The position numbers were made by a program, and so were the translations under genes. A DNA stretch of 64,000 nucleotides from Casuarina equisetifolia (Eukaryota > Streptophyta > Magnoliopsida > Fagales > Casuarinaceae): positions 10,213,938 to 10,277,937 of the forward strand of contig CM052358.1 in the NCBI GenBank assembly GCA_028551475.1, read 5' to 3'. The notes under the pieces were generated by a model. The model searched no databases. It was not told where the DNA came from and was given only the letters and a program-made list of their open reading frames with translations. How positions within the stretch are numbered: position 1 is the stretch's first letter; each line of letters starts with the position of its first letter. Positions 12,561-24,857 of the stretch are shown here, piece after piece.

Positions 12561-13559
12561 ACTAAAGAAAGTTCTAGAGAAACTTAGCAAGCCTTAAAAA
12601 AGTCTTTGGACAAACTTAGAAAGCTCTAAAAAAAACCTTTGGATAAACTTGAAAGGTTTTTATCTAGAACTTTCTAAGGTTTAGTTAAGGAGATATTTTA
12701 GTAAATAATTCTAGAACTCAATTTAGGACTGTAGGACTAAATAAATTTGAGCCATTCATTTATGTGCTTCACCCTTATAAATAGTTGTGGTCCCTTCTTA
12801 TAGACCCAAAGTGTGTAAAGAAAGCCATAAGTCTTTTACTCCCTTTCTGTGCAATACAAATCTCTTTCCATAAAGCCTTCCTCTTTTTCCTTTGTACAAT
12901 TCTTTTCCTTTGTCTTATGAGTGAGAGTCAAGCTAAGTTAGCCATTCCAATGGAATGAAAGGTGCTAAGTGCCAAACAAAATCTTAGAATTAATTAACTT
13001 TGTGACATACAAGACTAGAAATACCTAGAAAATCACATTCTAGATATTATACCAATTAGTTCCGTCCTTGTCATTGTTATATCCTTATATTTCTCTTTGT
13101 TCTTCCAAGAAGTATGATTCATTCATGTCATAGAATTAATAACACTAAAATGTACTGTAGCTTTCTATTTATTCAAAGCTCACTCTGAAGCAACACGAAG
13201 GCCTTAAATTCTAATGGAATATAACAAGAGAGATAGAATAGAATGAACAAAAAAATCTTAAAGTTTTTTTTTGTTTTTTAACCACCTACACTTGATTCAT
13301 TGAAACAAGTGTTAAATATTGAATTATGGTGGAATTGGGATTAATATCTTGAAAAAATTGATCAGATGTGAGAATGGTTTGTCATTGTAAAGAATATTAA
13401 AGAATAGTGGAAAAGGCTTTTTAACCATACTAGTTAAAAAGTAACAGAGGACGTAGGCAATTGTTTATTGTAGCCTAACCTCTTAAAAATCTCTTTGTTG
13501 TTACTTGCATGTTTGTGTTTTATTATTTGTTGTTTTGTTTTTCTAATTTTTGGAAAAAT
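12561..13559. other. Probable retrotransposon 3' sequence, no gene
   Basis: AT-rich sequence follows the chromodomain. It includes a stretch near 12770-12960 that could belong to an old LTR (short TATA-like tract, C/T-rich leader), but no second copy was found in the window to prove it. No coding frame is supported. Confidence 0.4.
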
Positions 13560-14110
13560 ATATTTTTAAAATAACCAATCAATTCAACCTATTTCTTGAT
13601 TAAAATATATCAAACTTCCTATTAAAATCCTGAATAAGGTTCTATAAGCATTTAAGCACCATTAGTAAGTTTAAGTTCTTCTTTAAGACACAATGGAATG
13701 TGAACACTTCTAACAGTCACTCATTTTAAACTTGTTTTAGCAATGATTCATACAATGAGATTCCAATAGAAAATTCCTTTCTTTCCTTGATTAAAATATA
13801 TTTCTAAAAAATAATCATTAACCATAAATTATTTCCTTTAAAGGAATTAATAATAGCTTTCTTGAATATCAGCACTAACTCTTTGTTACTACAACAAAGG
13901 TCAAATCATCAACATAAAATGAAATAAAATGATATGTTGTGCTTGAAGAGTATGTATAAGGATCTCATGTGATAGGCTTTCTTCATGCTATGATAAGTGC
14001 CCAATAACTAAGCCAATTGTATTATTGTGAACATCCTTAAAGGCATGGAACTTAAAGGAAGCTCTAAAAGTCCTAAAAATCCTATTTATTAAAAGTAAGC
14101 TTATATTATA
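13560..14110 (-). pseudogene. Small copia reverse transcriptase relic
   Basis: On the minus strand around 13885-13935 the translation reads YHFISFYVDDLTFVVVTKS. This contains YVDD in the setting normal for Ty1/copia reverse transcriptase. A weak match to the following region (near 13800, NDYFLEIYF, compare the usual YFLGIE) supports it. Stops interrupt everything else, and no LTRs could be tied to this fragment. Confidence 0.6.
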
Positions 14111-15689
14111 ACCTAAAACCTAGTTTTGAGTTTGGGGAAAGTTCTTATATTTGGACCAGCCAATAATTGAATTTTTTTCACGCAAAAATTTTAAAACCTC
14201 CTTTGTATACTTAGTGTACCTTAAACTAAAGGTTGAAGAAAGTGAAATGAATACTCTTACACACCAAGCATATACAATAGGCTCAAAGTTAAATGAAAGT
14301 TAAAGGGAATCAATCAAAGCTTTAATTCCATAATAAGAATATGCTTATAGTTCAAGCCAAAAGGTAGCTCATGAATTATGTAGATATTTTATATTTAAAC
14401 ATTATCCAAAGATCGTATCTTCTTTATGTGAAACTCTTATACTCAACATTGTCTTGCATATTAAGTGTACCTTGGGCTCAAGGTTGATTAGCCATTGCAA
14501 TTCTTCAAACAAAACATCTAATGAAATTGTGTTTCTTGACGCCACCAATCAAAATTAAATTATATCAACCCACCATTTCATAAACTTGATGAAGATCCTT
14601 ATAAATCTTTTGATAACAATATATAAAACCAAAGAGAACTAAAGTTTAGGCCTTAGCTTAAGACCTTTCCAACTCTAGATCATAATATCTTTTATGTGAA
14701 GTTACATCACTAGACTTCTTTTGCATTTTATATTGTGAATTTATTTACTCCATAATGAAGATTCTAGAAGATTTATGAGTTTTTTTTTCTCTTTTCATTT
14801 GAGGTACTAGTGTTTTTTCCTATATTCTATTCTTTTATTATTTAAATAATTTATCTATAAGTGAATAAAGAAAATTATAAAAGATATCAAGTCCAAGAAA
14901 TCTAGCAACTTGAATTCAAGATATTGTGTGAATGCCGACCTATGCGACTCAAGGTAAACCTATATGCACATTGACTTGGTGTTTATTTCTAGCAAGGAAG
15001 GACATGAAGCTATGCACAGTCTACTCTGGCAAGAGGTTTGTGTAGATCTAATTATTCATCGATGAGTGGTAGAGCATGGTGGTGAGGGGTGGAGTGTGGA
15101 GGCGAAGGGTAGTGCTTGCGGACAAATGGTAGCACTTTTTGGCAAGTTAAAGGCAAATTGATTTTTATGTTGCCAAAAAAAAAAGTGGAAGTTCTCCCAT
15201 ATTAACTACAATCTTTAATGTTGCCAGTGCTATTATGAAGGTGGGTCTATGACAAAGATTGTAAGTTTAAGAGCTAAAGGTAAAAGAAAAAAAAAGGAAA
15301 ATATTGTTTGTTAAGTGTATTTGGTTGGCTTTTGTAATATAAGTTTGTTGAATTTGTAAGGTAATTGGTTTGGTTGAGATTGTTGTTTAGTGTGGCTTTG
15401 TATTGAAACTTGGGTTGGTAGAGATTGTTGGTTGGTTTGCATGGTGAAGTATAGTGTAGTATAGTTTTGGTGTGTCTTTATTGTTATTTGGTTGGATGAA
15501 ACTCTTACTTTGGACTTGTGAGAGGGAATGGTATAACCAAAAGTCATGTATCTATTAGAACTTTATAACTAAATTTGAAGGGTCTAAAGTGTAGAATACA
15601 AATAAATATTTGGTGGAAAAAGGAGGAATCTCCCAAGTTGTTATACTGAGTAGATAATTGAACCTTGGGTAAGTATCCTCTCTAATTAG
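14111..15689. other. Intergenic, no gene recognised
   Basis: No reading frame here shows a recognised domain. The sequence 15300-15500 is unusually GT-rich, which produces a spurious T/Q-rich frame on the minus strand. The area is probably old transposon debris. Confidence 0.5.
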
Positions 15690-15711
15690 TTAGCTACTAA
15701 TTGGTACCCTA

Positions 15712-17060
15712 GTGATGGTCAAGCTATTCCAAATAATAAATCTAGATAGCAAGGAGTTTAAGGTTAGAGACAAAAGGAGAACTAGGAATTTTAGAGATTT
15801 TAGGAGATCTTTAGAAGGAAATAATGGTGCAAAAGTAAGGATAATGAAATCTAGATGGATAACCCTTACTAATAGAAACATGGCTACAAGAAGTGTAGCA
15901 TAAAAATAAAAGGCACAAATGAAAGAAGAAATTTGAGATAGTTTGTTCACAGTACAATAAAAAAAATAAGGAACGTAAGAAAGTAATGGAAGAGACAAGA
16001 AAGGAAACTTCCATGGAGAGAGTTGAACATGGAGAAAAGCAAAATTCTTGGAGAAGTATTGTAATAGGAGGATTAGTACAAAGTGCTCATATGACATAAC
16101 AACCTTCAATGATAAATGATGGGAAAATTAGAGTTACTCCTCCTATGGATGTAATTGAAAAAGGTAGTAAATTTTATGAAAATTGTATTGTGGGTTTCTT
16201 TTTGGGATCAAAAGTACCCTTCTCAATAGTGAAAGGAATTGTGAAAAAAAAAACAATGGGAAAAACAAACTTTATTGAATATCTCTGCAATAGATAATGG
16301 CTTCTTCTTTTTCAAATTTATTGATAAACAAAAGATAGAGGAAGTATTAGAAATTGAAGTTTATGATGTGGTAGGAAAACTAATGTTTCTCTAAAAATAG
16401 CATAACACTATTTGATTGCAGAAGGAAAAAAATTACTTTAATACCAATTTGGATAAAGCTTTACAATATTCCATATGCTCTATAGGATGAGGTTGGTATA
16501 AGCCACATTGCTAGTGTTATTAGGAAGCCATTGTGCATTGATAAGGCCATTATGTTAAAGCAAAGGATATCTTATGCAAATGTATGTGTTGAAATAGATA
16601 TAGGGTGTTTTTTTTCAACTTTTTTTGAAATTGACATGGGGAATGATGCTATCCTTGAGGTAGAAGTGAAGTATTATTGTTTGCCTAATATATGTAAAAA
16701 ATATGATTATTTTAGACATAAGGAATGTAATTTAAAAAGAAAGGATATGTGGATCCCAATGTTAAAGGCCCCATTAAGTCAACAAGTGAACAATGATTAA
16801 GAGCATGTGGATCAAGGATATGTAGACAAAGGCCACGAAATTTAGGAGCATAAGGATTAAGGACATGAAAATCTTGGTAATGTACAAATTGAGAATTCCA
16901 AATCGCATAGAGTTAAATCTCCCCCGAAAGAGTAAAATAGGTCACAAAGCCTAAAGACCAACATAGATAAAAGCAATAGAGCATGTATAAGTAACCAAGA
17001 TAATAAAAGAAGTCCCAAAAGGAGTATAGGTAAGGAGGATAACACTAGTAACATATTTAG
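15712..17060 (+). pseudogene. LINE ORF1 relic (DUF4283 and CCHC)
   Basis: The frame 16109-16297 contains FYENCIVGFFLGSKVPFSIV, the core of the DUF4283 domain found in plant LINE ORF1 proteins. The frame 16531-16800 continues with IDKAIMLKQRISYANVCVEI and a zinc-knuckle-like stretch CKKYDYFRHKECN, whose second cysteine is replaced. The protein probably bound element RNA. It is now broken by stops. Confidence 0.8.
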
Positions 17061-17150
17061 TATATTGCTAAATAATCCTTAGGATTCAAGTGGACAAGTC
17101 AGCAATGATAATATAGGGTTTGAAGGAGAAAATACCAAATCTCTAGATAA

Positions 17151-17447
17151 ATGATCATATTATCATGGAATGTAAGGGGCATGAATACAAGCCCTAAACA
17201 AAAAGAGGTACAAAAATCAAGAAAAGCTAATATTGTCATTATGGTAGAACATAAAATAAAAGTAGATAAAGCACAATGGGTAATAGAATCTCTTTTTCCT
17301 TAATGGGGTTTTACCCATAATTATAAATATAATGAAAATAGAATGATTTGGATTGTATAGAAAAAGTTGTGGTTCAATATTACAATGATTAATAGCTCCA
17401 AATAGGTAGTGAATTGAGAAGTTGAAGAGGGATAAGAAATATAGTAC
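17151..17447 (+). pseudogene. LINE endonuclease relic, N-terminal part
   Basis: ILSWNVRGMN-like opening with KQKEVQ and a following MVEHK is the beginning of the apurinic-type endonuclease of plant LINEs. The glutamate of the first catalytic block is still present (usually E in a T-K/E-E-T context, here VEHK). The frame is cut by the solo LTR at 17448. Confidence 0.75.
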
Positions 17448-18695
17448 TGATAACTCTATTTTTATAGAGTTATTTTACCTATTTTAGGCAATAAATAACT
17501 TTAATAATTGTGAGAAAACATTTGAACTCCTCTTTATTTACTAAATTTATCTTGTTTATGTAGCACAAGAAGGCAAGGAGAAAATAGATGAACATGGAAA
17601 GCTTGATACTTATTGTGTAGCAAAATCGTAATATCATGATCAAGAGAGTCAAGATGGGCTTGGGCTTTGAATGATTGTTATTAGATTTTATTGTTATTAG
17701 GTTTTCTAAATAATTAGAAAACCTAATCATATTAGGAGTTCAAAGCCTAATTAAATTAGGAGTTCAAAACCCAATTGTTTTAGATCTCTAAGACCCAATT
17801 CTACTAGGATAAGAATAGGTCTAAACCTAAACCCTATTTAAGAGAAGAGAAGAGGCAAAAGAAGGGGGAGGAGGAAATTGAACACAACTCAAGAAAGAAG
17901 CCAAAAATTCAAGGTTTTCTTGAAGAGAATACAAAAAGGGTGACAGACTTCTTGTTCTTGGATTCAAGATGCCTTCTTTATTTCTTATTACCATTCTTTC
18001 TCATTATTTCTTTATGTTTTAGTTTATTTTTGTTAGAGCTACGATGTAACCTAATTATGATGGTATGAATCTTATGATTATTATGTTTGGCAAGATATTT
18101 TATTTATGTGAAGTTACATATTACGGAGTTTAATGCTTTTAGGTGATTAGCTACCACTTAGATGACTTGATTTGCATGTTAGAGACCGACACGAAATAGC
18201 ATGCAGTTGCTTCTTGTAATATGCAACCATAGATTAAATATGGATAGACATATACCATATTGTTTGTGTGGCTTTCGGTGTAAACTGGGAATGTTCATAG
18301 ATCCTAATGCATTTGGTTTGTTTCAATTCACATATAGAGATATAGTAAATTAATGAACTAAGTAGGTTTGCTATACCTAGACATAGGATAGTAAATAAAT
18401 TAGGAGATTCCGCCATCACATAGATATTATCCCTCTTGCAAGCATAAATAATCAATATTAATACCTAGTAATTGTGGTGAAATCATATGCTCTAACATAT
18501 TTCTTGTATTTAGTTTTCTTATATTTAGTCAATTAATCTATCATCTATCAATTTGGTTTGCTAGATAAATTCTAGAAGTTGTTCACTGTTAGTAATTAAT
18601 TGGTTTAGTAATCACCAATCTCTGTGGGACGATATCTTTCTTATCATTATATTACTTGTTCGACATGTTCACTTGCATTTAGATTTCACCGAACA
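17448..18695 (+). mobile_element. Solo LTR with AGTAC duplication
   Basis: A 1,248-bp segment begins TGATAACTC and ends CCGAACA. It is bounded by AGTAC on each side (17443-17447 and 18696-18700), a perfect 5-bp target-site duplication. It has no coding domain and no partner LTR. It starts with a perfect 9-bp inverted repeat (17451-17459 with 17464-17472) around TTTT. Near 18620-18645 it carries the phrase CTCTGTGGGACGATATC, which is common in plant gypsy LTRs. It interrupts the LINE endonuclease. Confidence 0.88.
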
Positions 18696-19120
18696 AGTAC
18701 TTATATGCAATCTATGTAGCAAATGCAGCTAACAAAGGAAGGGATATATGGAAGAACCTTACACAATGTTGTAACACTTATGGGAAGGATAATCCATGGC
18801 TACTTATGACAGACTTCAATACAAGGAGGAACCTAAACAAAAGGTTATGTGTGGCTAGTAGATGGATAAAAAGAATAGAAGACTTTAACAAGTTCATAAA
18901 TGATGCAAGGCTTACAGAACCAAATTCTATAGGTCCTCTTCTATCATCGATGAACAAAGGAAAATGAACGGGATTTAAAGGTAGTAAACTAGATAGATGC
19001 ATCATAAACACTAAGTGGATGCAAATGCATGTGAATTTCTCCATAAAATTTAGTACTCCTTTCTTATTAGACCATAGCCCATGTATTATCAAAGTTGGCA
19101 ATACCAAACCAAGATAGAAA
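18696..19120 (+). pseudogene. LINE endonuclease relic, C-terminal part
   Basis: After the solo LTR, translation gives NPWLLMTDFNTRRN, where GDFN is normal, then SKLDRCIINTKW and LLDHSPC, the SDH/DHS catalytic block of the endonuclease. These are the second half of the domain begun at 17151. One stop separates the parts. Confidence 0.8.
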
Positions 19121-19639
19121 AGAGCTTTTAGATTTTTTCAACTTTTGGCAATCAAGCCTAAACTTTATGACAATAGTACATAACATCTAGCAACAAAGGG
19201 TAGAGGGCACACCCATGTATTGAATAGTGACAAAGTTAAAAGGAAATGAAAAAGGAACAAAGGAAGATAAATAAAGAATAATTTAGAGATTTACCAAGAA
19301 AAACAAAGATAATAAGGAAACATATGCAAATAATACAATAATAGCTCTTTGATGACCTTTCAAGTATCCAACTACGCAATGGAAAGAAAAAAGAGTGGTT
19401 AGAAAAGTTAATAATACATAGTAAGCACAAAGACATTCTTCTTAAGCCAAAATCTAAAAATAATTGGTTAAAAAAAGGAAATAGTAATAGTAAAGTTTTT
19501 TTCTTTTTAGAGGTATGATGTAGAGGAAAGTAAAAAACCACGTTGTCAAGGTGAAAATAGATGATAGGCAATTCACATAAGATCATGAAGAGATCAAAAC
19601 CAAGATTATAGACTAGTTTCAAAACATGTTGGGGAAGGC

Positions 19640-20560
19640 AAATCAACTACAACTATCAAAATGGAAATTAAGAACTATTCTCAGTTGAAATTCCAAAGGA
19701 AGTAAAAAGGAGCCTTAAAGTAGATGTTCAAAGGGAAGATATACAGAAACCCTTCAACACAATAAGTGATTACAAAGCTCCAAGTCCTAATAGATGCAAT
19801 AGTTTATTTTTTAAGAAAGCTTAGAGTGTAATAGGGAATGAGGTAGAGGAAGTAGTTCAAGTTTTCTTATAGAAGGGACAACTACTTCAAAACATAAATT
19901 TCATGGTAATTTTCCTTGTTCCCAAAAAGAAAATGCTACTAATATGAAAAATTTTAGACCTATCTCTTGTTGCAATGTGTTGTATAAGATCATATCCAAG
20001 ATAGTGGTAAAAAGATTAAGTAAAGCTTTACCCCACTTCATACATTCTTGCCAAATAGCTTTTTTTTTAAAGTAGAAATATTAAAGAAAACATATTGCTT
20101 TATTAAGAGCTAATGCACAATTATCATAAGATACACATGGAAAAAAGGTGGCTATTAAAGTTAATATTATGGAAGTGTATGGTACAATAGACTGGAATGT
20201 AATATTAAATACATTAAAAGTTTTGAAGTTTCTAGACACATTCAAATATTGGATTGGAAGTTGCATTACTGTTGTTTGATATTCTGTAAACATAAATGGA
20301 TCCCATACAAGTTTTTTCTAAAAAGGCTAAGGGTCTTGGACAAGGTAATCCCCTCTCACCTTTCCCATTTGTTATTGTAATAAAGATCCCTACCAAAATT
20401 CTACACAAGAAAATATCTTCTAGGTTTAAGTATCATTGGAAATGTTCTAAAGACAAGATAACCCATTTATGCTTTGTTGATGACCTTTTCTTGTTTGCTC
20501 ATGGAGATATTAAATCTATGTTTTTTTTTTGCTAGAATCTATGCAAAAATGTGAGGAAAT
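19640..20560 (+). pseudogene. LINE reverse transcriptase relic
   Basis: Recognisable pieces are FLVPKKK (19910), a fingers region with many stops, and then in 20296-20535 the sequence KGLGQGNPLSPFPFVIV and THLCFVDDLFLFAHGD. The second is the LINE RT active site, with YADD changed to FVDD. Frameshifts between pieces make it non-functional. Confidence 0.85.
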
Positions 20561-21866
20561 CACAAGATTGAAGATGCATTCACAAAAATGTCAAATTTTC
20601 TTCTTAGGCTTGTTTGAATGGGAAAAGGCTCTAATATATAATCATGTTCCTATCTAAGAATGCAAACTTTCTATTAAATACTTGAGAGTTTCATCGATTA
20701 CCAGAAGACTCTTTAATCTAGATTGTGTAATTATACTAAATAAAATACTAAAGAAAATGAAAAGATTGGAGTCTAAACATATTAGCTATGGGAGGAGACC
20801 AGAACTAACAAAAAAAATTTATATTCTCTTTGCAAACATATTAGTTGCAAATTTTTCTACTACATAAACGGATGCTATATAAATTTGAAAAAAGGATTAG
20901 ACTCTTCCTATGAATGGAGAAATCTACTAGGTGATGTGTAGCAAAAATGGCCTAGAAGGAAATTTGTCATTCTAAAATTTTTGGATGATTAAGATTGATA
21001 GACATTCACACTAGAAGTAAGGTGAGAGCTGGGAAACTCTTTTGATCCCTAGTGTACAAACATCAAACTACTTATAGGCTAGATTGGCAATATTATAAAA
21101 TTATAAGAGAAGAAATGTCTTAGAAGTAGGTATAAAAGGATCACTAGCTTGGAGTTGAAGGAATATTTTTACAAGTTAAAAGTGAACTCTTACAACTAAT
21201 GACTAGATCATAGTAAAATATTGTCAAAAGCTATACAACACAAAGAGAGCATAAAAGAAACTAAATGGGCAACACTAGTAAGGAAAGGAGAAGCATCAAA
21301 GCATAATTTTAGTTGTTAGATCATTTTGAAAGACAAGTTAACCATAATAGATCAAGTGGTAGTATGGAACAACTTGGTGGACTTATAATGTAACCTTTGC
21401 CAACAAGAAGAAGAATGACAAAGAACATTTATCTTTTAATTACAAGTTCACAAATTACATTTCGAGAGCTTTGCTAGGTATGAATGGATTATCTTAAAGA
21501 ACTGAACAATGGAGGGCATAAGTATGTTGAATAATCAATGTTGTTAAATGTAAAATTTTTGCAACATCCCCACTTAGTACATCATTCAAAGCTACTCTGT
21601 ATCATATTTGGAGAGAAAGGAATAGAAGAAGATTCAATGATAAGACTTTAGATAAGTCAACCATTATTCCTAAAATCAAAAAGGACGTAAAATGTAAGAT
21701 TTCATTAATCAAGAAAGTGAAGCATATAACTTATAATAAATTTTACAAGAGCTTTGGAATTTGCCAAATATAGTTTTTGAACCTAAATGAGAATATTACA
21801 ACTAAACAATTGTATTTTGTTTGTTGATATATAATACTCAACCTTTCATCAAAAAATAAAATAAAG
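20561..21866 (+). pseudogene. LINE RT thumb, zinc-binding tail and 3' end
   Basis: SIKYLRVSSITRR-type sequence near 20670 and a tryptophan- and cysteine-containing stretch near 21330-21620 (FKATLYHIWRERNRRRFN-like) correspond to the C-terminal zf-RVT region of plant LINEs. An A-rich tail follows at about 21850. All frames are broken. Confidence 0.7.
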
Positions 21867-22922
21867 ACAATTATAGTGTTGAACACCCATTTGATTTTTG
21901 ATGGATTGAAAAGAATGATGATTTTATATTTAACATCTACGTTTGAAATAGTCTTACAATGTTTTATGCTGAAAATGCAGTTAGTTATAATTTCTATTTG
22001 AATATTGTCTTAGGATCCAATTTTATTACAAGATATGTGATCTCCACATTTAGACTAATCATAAAATGAGGATACTAAACCTCACGTAAAGTGTATATCA
22101 CGCTTCTCATATATCTTATAAAAGAAATCAAGGAACTCTAGGTCCCACGCCTTTTCTGATGTGAGTGCTTTAAGAAATTTCCAAACCTGGCCTCAATCGG
22201 TCAAGCATGTGAAAACTATACACCAAAGCTTCGAAATAAAGCGTTGCCCTTCAACAAGAACTTCCCATACTTGAGTCTTGTGAAGCAGCCCTGAAAGAAC
22301 GAAATGTTTTGTGGTTAGTTTTCGCATGATTGATTAGTATTTTGCAGTAGCAATAGGCTTTCATTAGTCCTTCTCAAAGCCATTACGTAGCGCGTCTCAG
22401 TGATTAATCTATGTACTAATCCTCCATCCCAAGCTGAAAAAAAAGGGATGAAGCCTCTGCTAGGTTCTATATCTAATACACAAGCTTACTTAATATGCAC
22501 GAAAGCTGCCGGTCTGTGTCAGGCGCAATTTTGCAAGAGAACATTTGATAGCTCAAAATTGTCAAACCACAGATTGATCAGAAAGAAACGTTTACCAAAC
22601 AAAAGATTACCGCCCATGCACGTGTGTTTTCAGTTTGGTACCATCGATGTCGCTTTAGGCATCCACAGATGTACCCAATCTTTCGCCATTCTAATTTTCA
22701 ACTCACGAAAGGCAAATAGTCTCCACCAGTTCTTAGGAAACTTTTATTGCATTCTTGGATTATCTTGTTTAATTCAAATATTGTGAGACATGCAAGGAAA
22801 ACAACAAATTCCAAATGCAAACACAAACTGACCAGTACAAGCACCGTAAAAGCAAAGGTGGTGGCGAACCACAGACAATGACCGGCAAGGACCTTGTCTT
22901 GAAACAAAGGTAATGGACTACT
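21867..22922. other. Intergenic; downstream of the receptor kinase gene
   Basis: No gene is supported. It should hold the 3' untranslated region and poly(A) site of the kinase gene, which is transcribed leftwards. A 128-codon frame at 22400-22786 has no recognisable domain and is treated as chance. Confidence 0.5.
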
Positions 22923-24857
22923 TCACCGACCCTGTTGAAGGCTTGAAGTTATGGAATGTGCACCAGAACTAACTGGCAGTGTAGGTATATGGCACTTGGG
23001 AAGGGGCATCTGTGAGGGAAGCACTGGCGTTGTTGTCTCAAAATTTAGAACATGAATGGCTTGCCTAATAGAGGGTCTGAGAGTTTGATCGGGATGAGCA
23101 CACCAAAGTCCAACAACCATTAGGCACTCGACCTGCTTTTCGTCAAAATTCTGTTGTAGCTTCTCATCCATGGCAAAAAGAAGATTTCCACTACCAAAAA
23201 GATTCCAAACCCAACGGACCAGCCCTATTGCATAACAATCTTCCATATGATCAACTGACCTTCTTCCAGTAGCAACTTCTAACAGAACCACCCCAAAGCT
23301 ATACACATCTGACTCTTTACTTGCCTTACCTGTGCTTTTGTATTCTGGAGCCATGTATCCTAAAGTTCCAGCCAAACCAGTTGTCTGAAGACCTAGTTCA
23401 TGATCCATAAGCTGAGCTAACCCAAAGTCACCAAGCTTGACGTTGAAACTGGAGTCTAGCATGACATTGCTTGATTTGATATCCCGGTGCACTACACATT
23501 TCTCCCACTCCTCATGAAGATAGAGCAATGCAGATGCCAATCCAAGACATATCTTGTATCTCACTGTCCATGCTAGGGGGCTTCTCTTGCGGAAGAGGTG
23601 AGCATCAAGGCTACCATTTGGCATAAACTCGTAGGCAAGAAGGAACTCACCTTCGTCATGGCACCATCCTATTAGTTGCACAAGATTCCGGTGTCTCAGC
23701 TGGCTAATGATCTTCACTTCCGTGATGAATTCCTTCTTCCCTTGTTTAGACCCTCTTGAGATTCTTTTCACAGCAATTAGCATGCCTAAATCAACTAAAT
23801 ACCCCTTATAAACTGCACCAAACCCTCCTTCACCCAACTTCCTATCATTTGAGAAGTTGTTGGTGGCTGTTACAAGCTCGTTATGGGAGAACCTTCTTGG
23901 TCCCGCTCTTCTTTCTAGCTCGTCGTTAATCGATGTTAAGTTCATGTCTGATGTTTGGCTTTTCTTCTGCTTGTGCCTCCATAATGTTGCAAATGCGATA
24001 ATCAACCCTGCTATAAAGATACCACCAGAGACAGTCACACCCAAAATTAAACTTAGATCTTTTGCTTTCTTCCCATCTGTCCTTTTTAAATCCAAGCTTG
24101 AACTGAATTCCCATGACAGAAGCCGATGTCGTTGAGTAACCTTACCAGTAGCCGCTGAAAATCCAACGGTGACCCACTGTGGCAGAACCTCGGACAGATC
24201 AACTGCGTATGAAAGACTAGTATTCTCCTGAGAATTAAACGTCCTTTCGTTGGACCAAGAGACGGTCAAATCCTTGGAAGTAGAATTGTAGACAATCATG
24301 ACGTTTACTGTATCTCCGCTGTGTAAAGTGGAATTCCAAGGTGTGGAAACGGAAGAAGAAAGAGAGTTCATGTTAATCCCCACATGTGCAACAGTGGGAT
24401 CCCACCCTGGGCTCGGGTAGCAATCGAACTCCACGTGAACAATTTGGTTGTGAGATGAATCCTTGGTAGTTTCGTTGTATAGGCCTAGAAATCCCCCTGG
24501 TGAATTTACTGGGATTTCAAACCCAGCAGGAGCCAGGAAGAATGTCATTCCTTCCCCAGAAGAAACTTGGGTGTCAATAATGAAAGAGAAATGGGTTGTG
24601 AAGTTGGAGAGGTTTTCCGTATTAGATTCCCAGAGTGGAACTGGCTCTGAATAGGTTACCCAACCAACAAGGAATCCATAATCCACACTGTTCATTTCTA
24701 CGAATTCAAGAGACGGTACAGCATCTCCATGATAGAGTAAGTTCGACGCAGGGGACTGAAAGCGAGATATACGGAAAGAAACTGCCTTTGCAGAGGGAAG
24801 AAGAGAAAGCGACAAACAGAGAGCCAGCTTGAATAAGATGTAGCAAATGGTGCCCAT
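22923..24857 (-). CDS. L-type lectin-domain receptor kinase, class IX-like
   Basis: An intact intronless gene for a plasma-membrane receptor-like kinase. The open frame extends upstream to 24968 (681 codons). The ATG at 24857 (codon 38) is preferred because the protein then starts MGTICYILFK, a normal signal peptide ending near SAKA, and has about 644 residues, the usual family length. Numbering by the long frame: legume-lectin domain about 63-295, one membrane span about 304-326, kinase domain about 370-650. The kinase looks active: GEGGFGAVY loop, lysine about 401 in AVKRI, HRD about 493 (RD type) and DFG about 514, then APEY. The juxtamembrane RRFSHNELVTATNNFS fits class IX. In the lectin metal loop the usual asparagine appears replaced (FDCYPSPGWDP). 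The extracellular part should bind an unknown ligand and the kinase signal in stress or defence. Its 5' end lies in the left arm of a large inverted repeat. Confidence 0.96.
   Translation of the reverse strand: MGTICYILFKLALCLSLSLLPSAKAVSFRISRFQSPASNLLYHGDAVPSLEFVEMNSVDYGFLVGWVTYSEPVPLWESNTENLSNFTTHFSFIIDTQVSSGEGMTFFLAPAGFEIPVNSPGGFLGLYNETTKDSSHNQIVHVEFDCYPSPGWDPTVAHVGINMNSLSSSVSTPWNSTLHSGDTVNVMIVYNSTSKDLTVSWSNERTFNSQENTSLSYAVDLSEVLPQWVTVGFSAATGKVTQRHRLLSWEFSSSLDLKRTDGKKAKDLSLILGVTVSGGIFIAGLIIAFATLWRHKQKKSQTSDMNLTSINDELERRAGPRRFSHNELVTATNNFSNDRKLGEGGFGAVYKGYLVDLGMLIAVKRISRGSKQGKKEFITEVKIISQLRHRNLVQLIGWCHDEGEFLLAYEFMPNGSLDAHLFRKRSPLAWTVRYKICLGLASALLYLHEEWEKCVVHRDIKSSNVMLDSSFNVKLGDFGLAQLMDHELGLQTTGLAGTLGYMAPEYKSTGKASKESDVYSFGVVLLEVATGRRSVDHMEDCYAIGLVRWVWNLFGSGNLLFAMDEKLQQNFDEKQVECLMVVGLWCAHPDQTLRPSIRQAIHVLNFETTTPVLPSQMPLPKCHIPTLPVSSGAHSITSSLQQGR

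Larger units (their letters stand above)
15690..21866 (+). mobile_element. Degenerate LINE (plant L1-type), forward
   Basis: Pieces of a plant non-LTR element appear in the right order: an ORF1-like DUF4283/CCHC protein (15712-17060), an endonuclease starting IISWNVRGMN at 17158, its second half after an inserted solo LTR, a reverse transcriptase (19850-20560) and a zinc-binding tail region near 21350-21620. The 3' end is A-rich (around 21850-21866). Stops and frameshifts occur in every part. The solo LTR at 17448-18695 split the endonuclease after insertion. Confidence 0.85.

Noticed and set aside
22400-22786. 128-codon plus-strand frame downstream of the kinase gene
   Set aside because: No domain, unusual composition, and no splice or start context that supports it; it lies in the expected 3' region of the gene on the other strand.
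23857-24832. Several open frames antisense to the kinase gene (23857-24135, 24463-24654, 24635-24832)
   Set aside because: They mirror the coding gene on the opposite strand and have no domains of their own.
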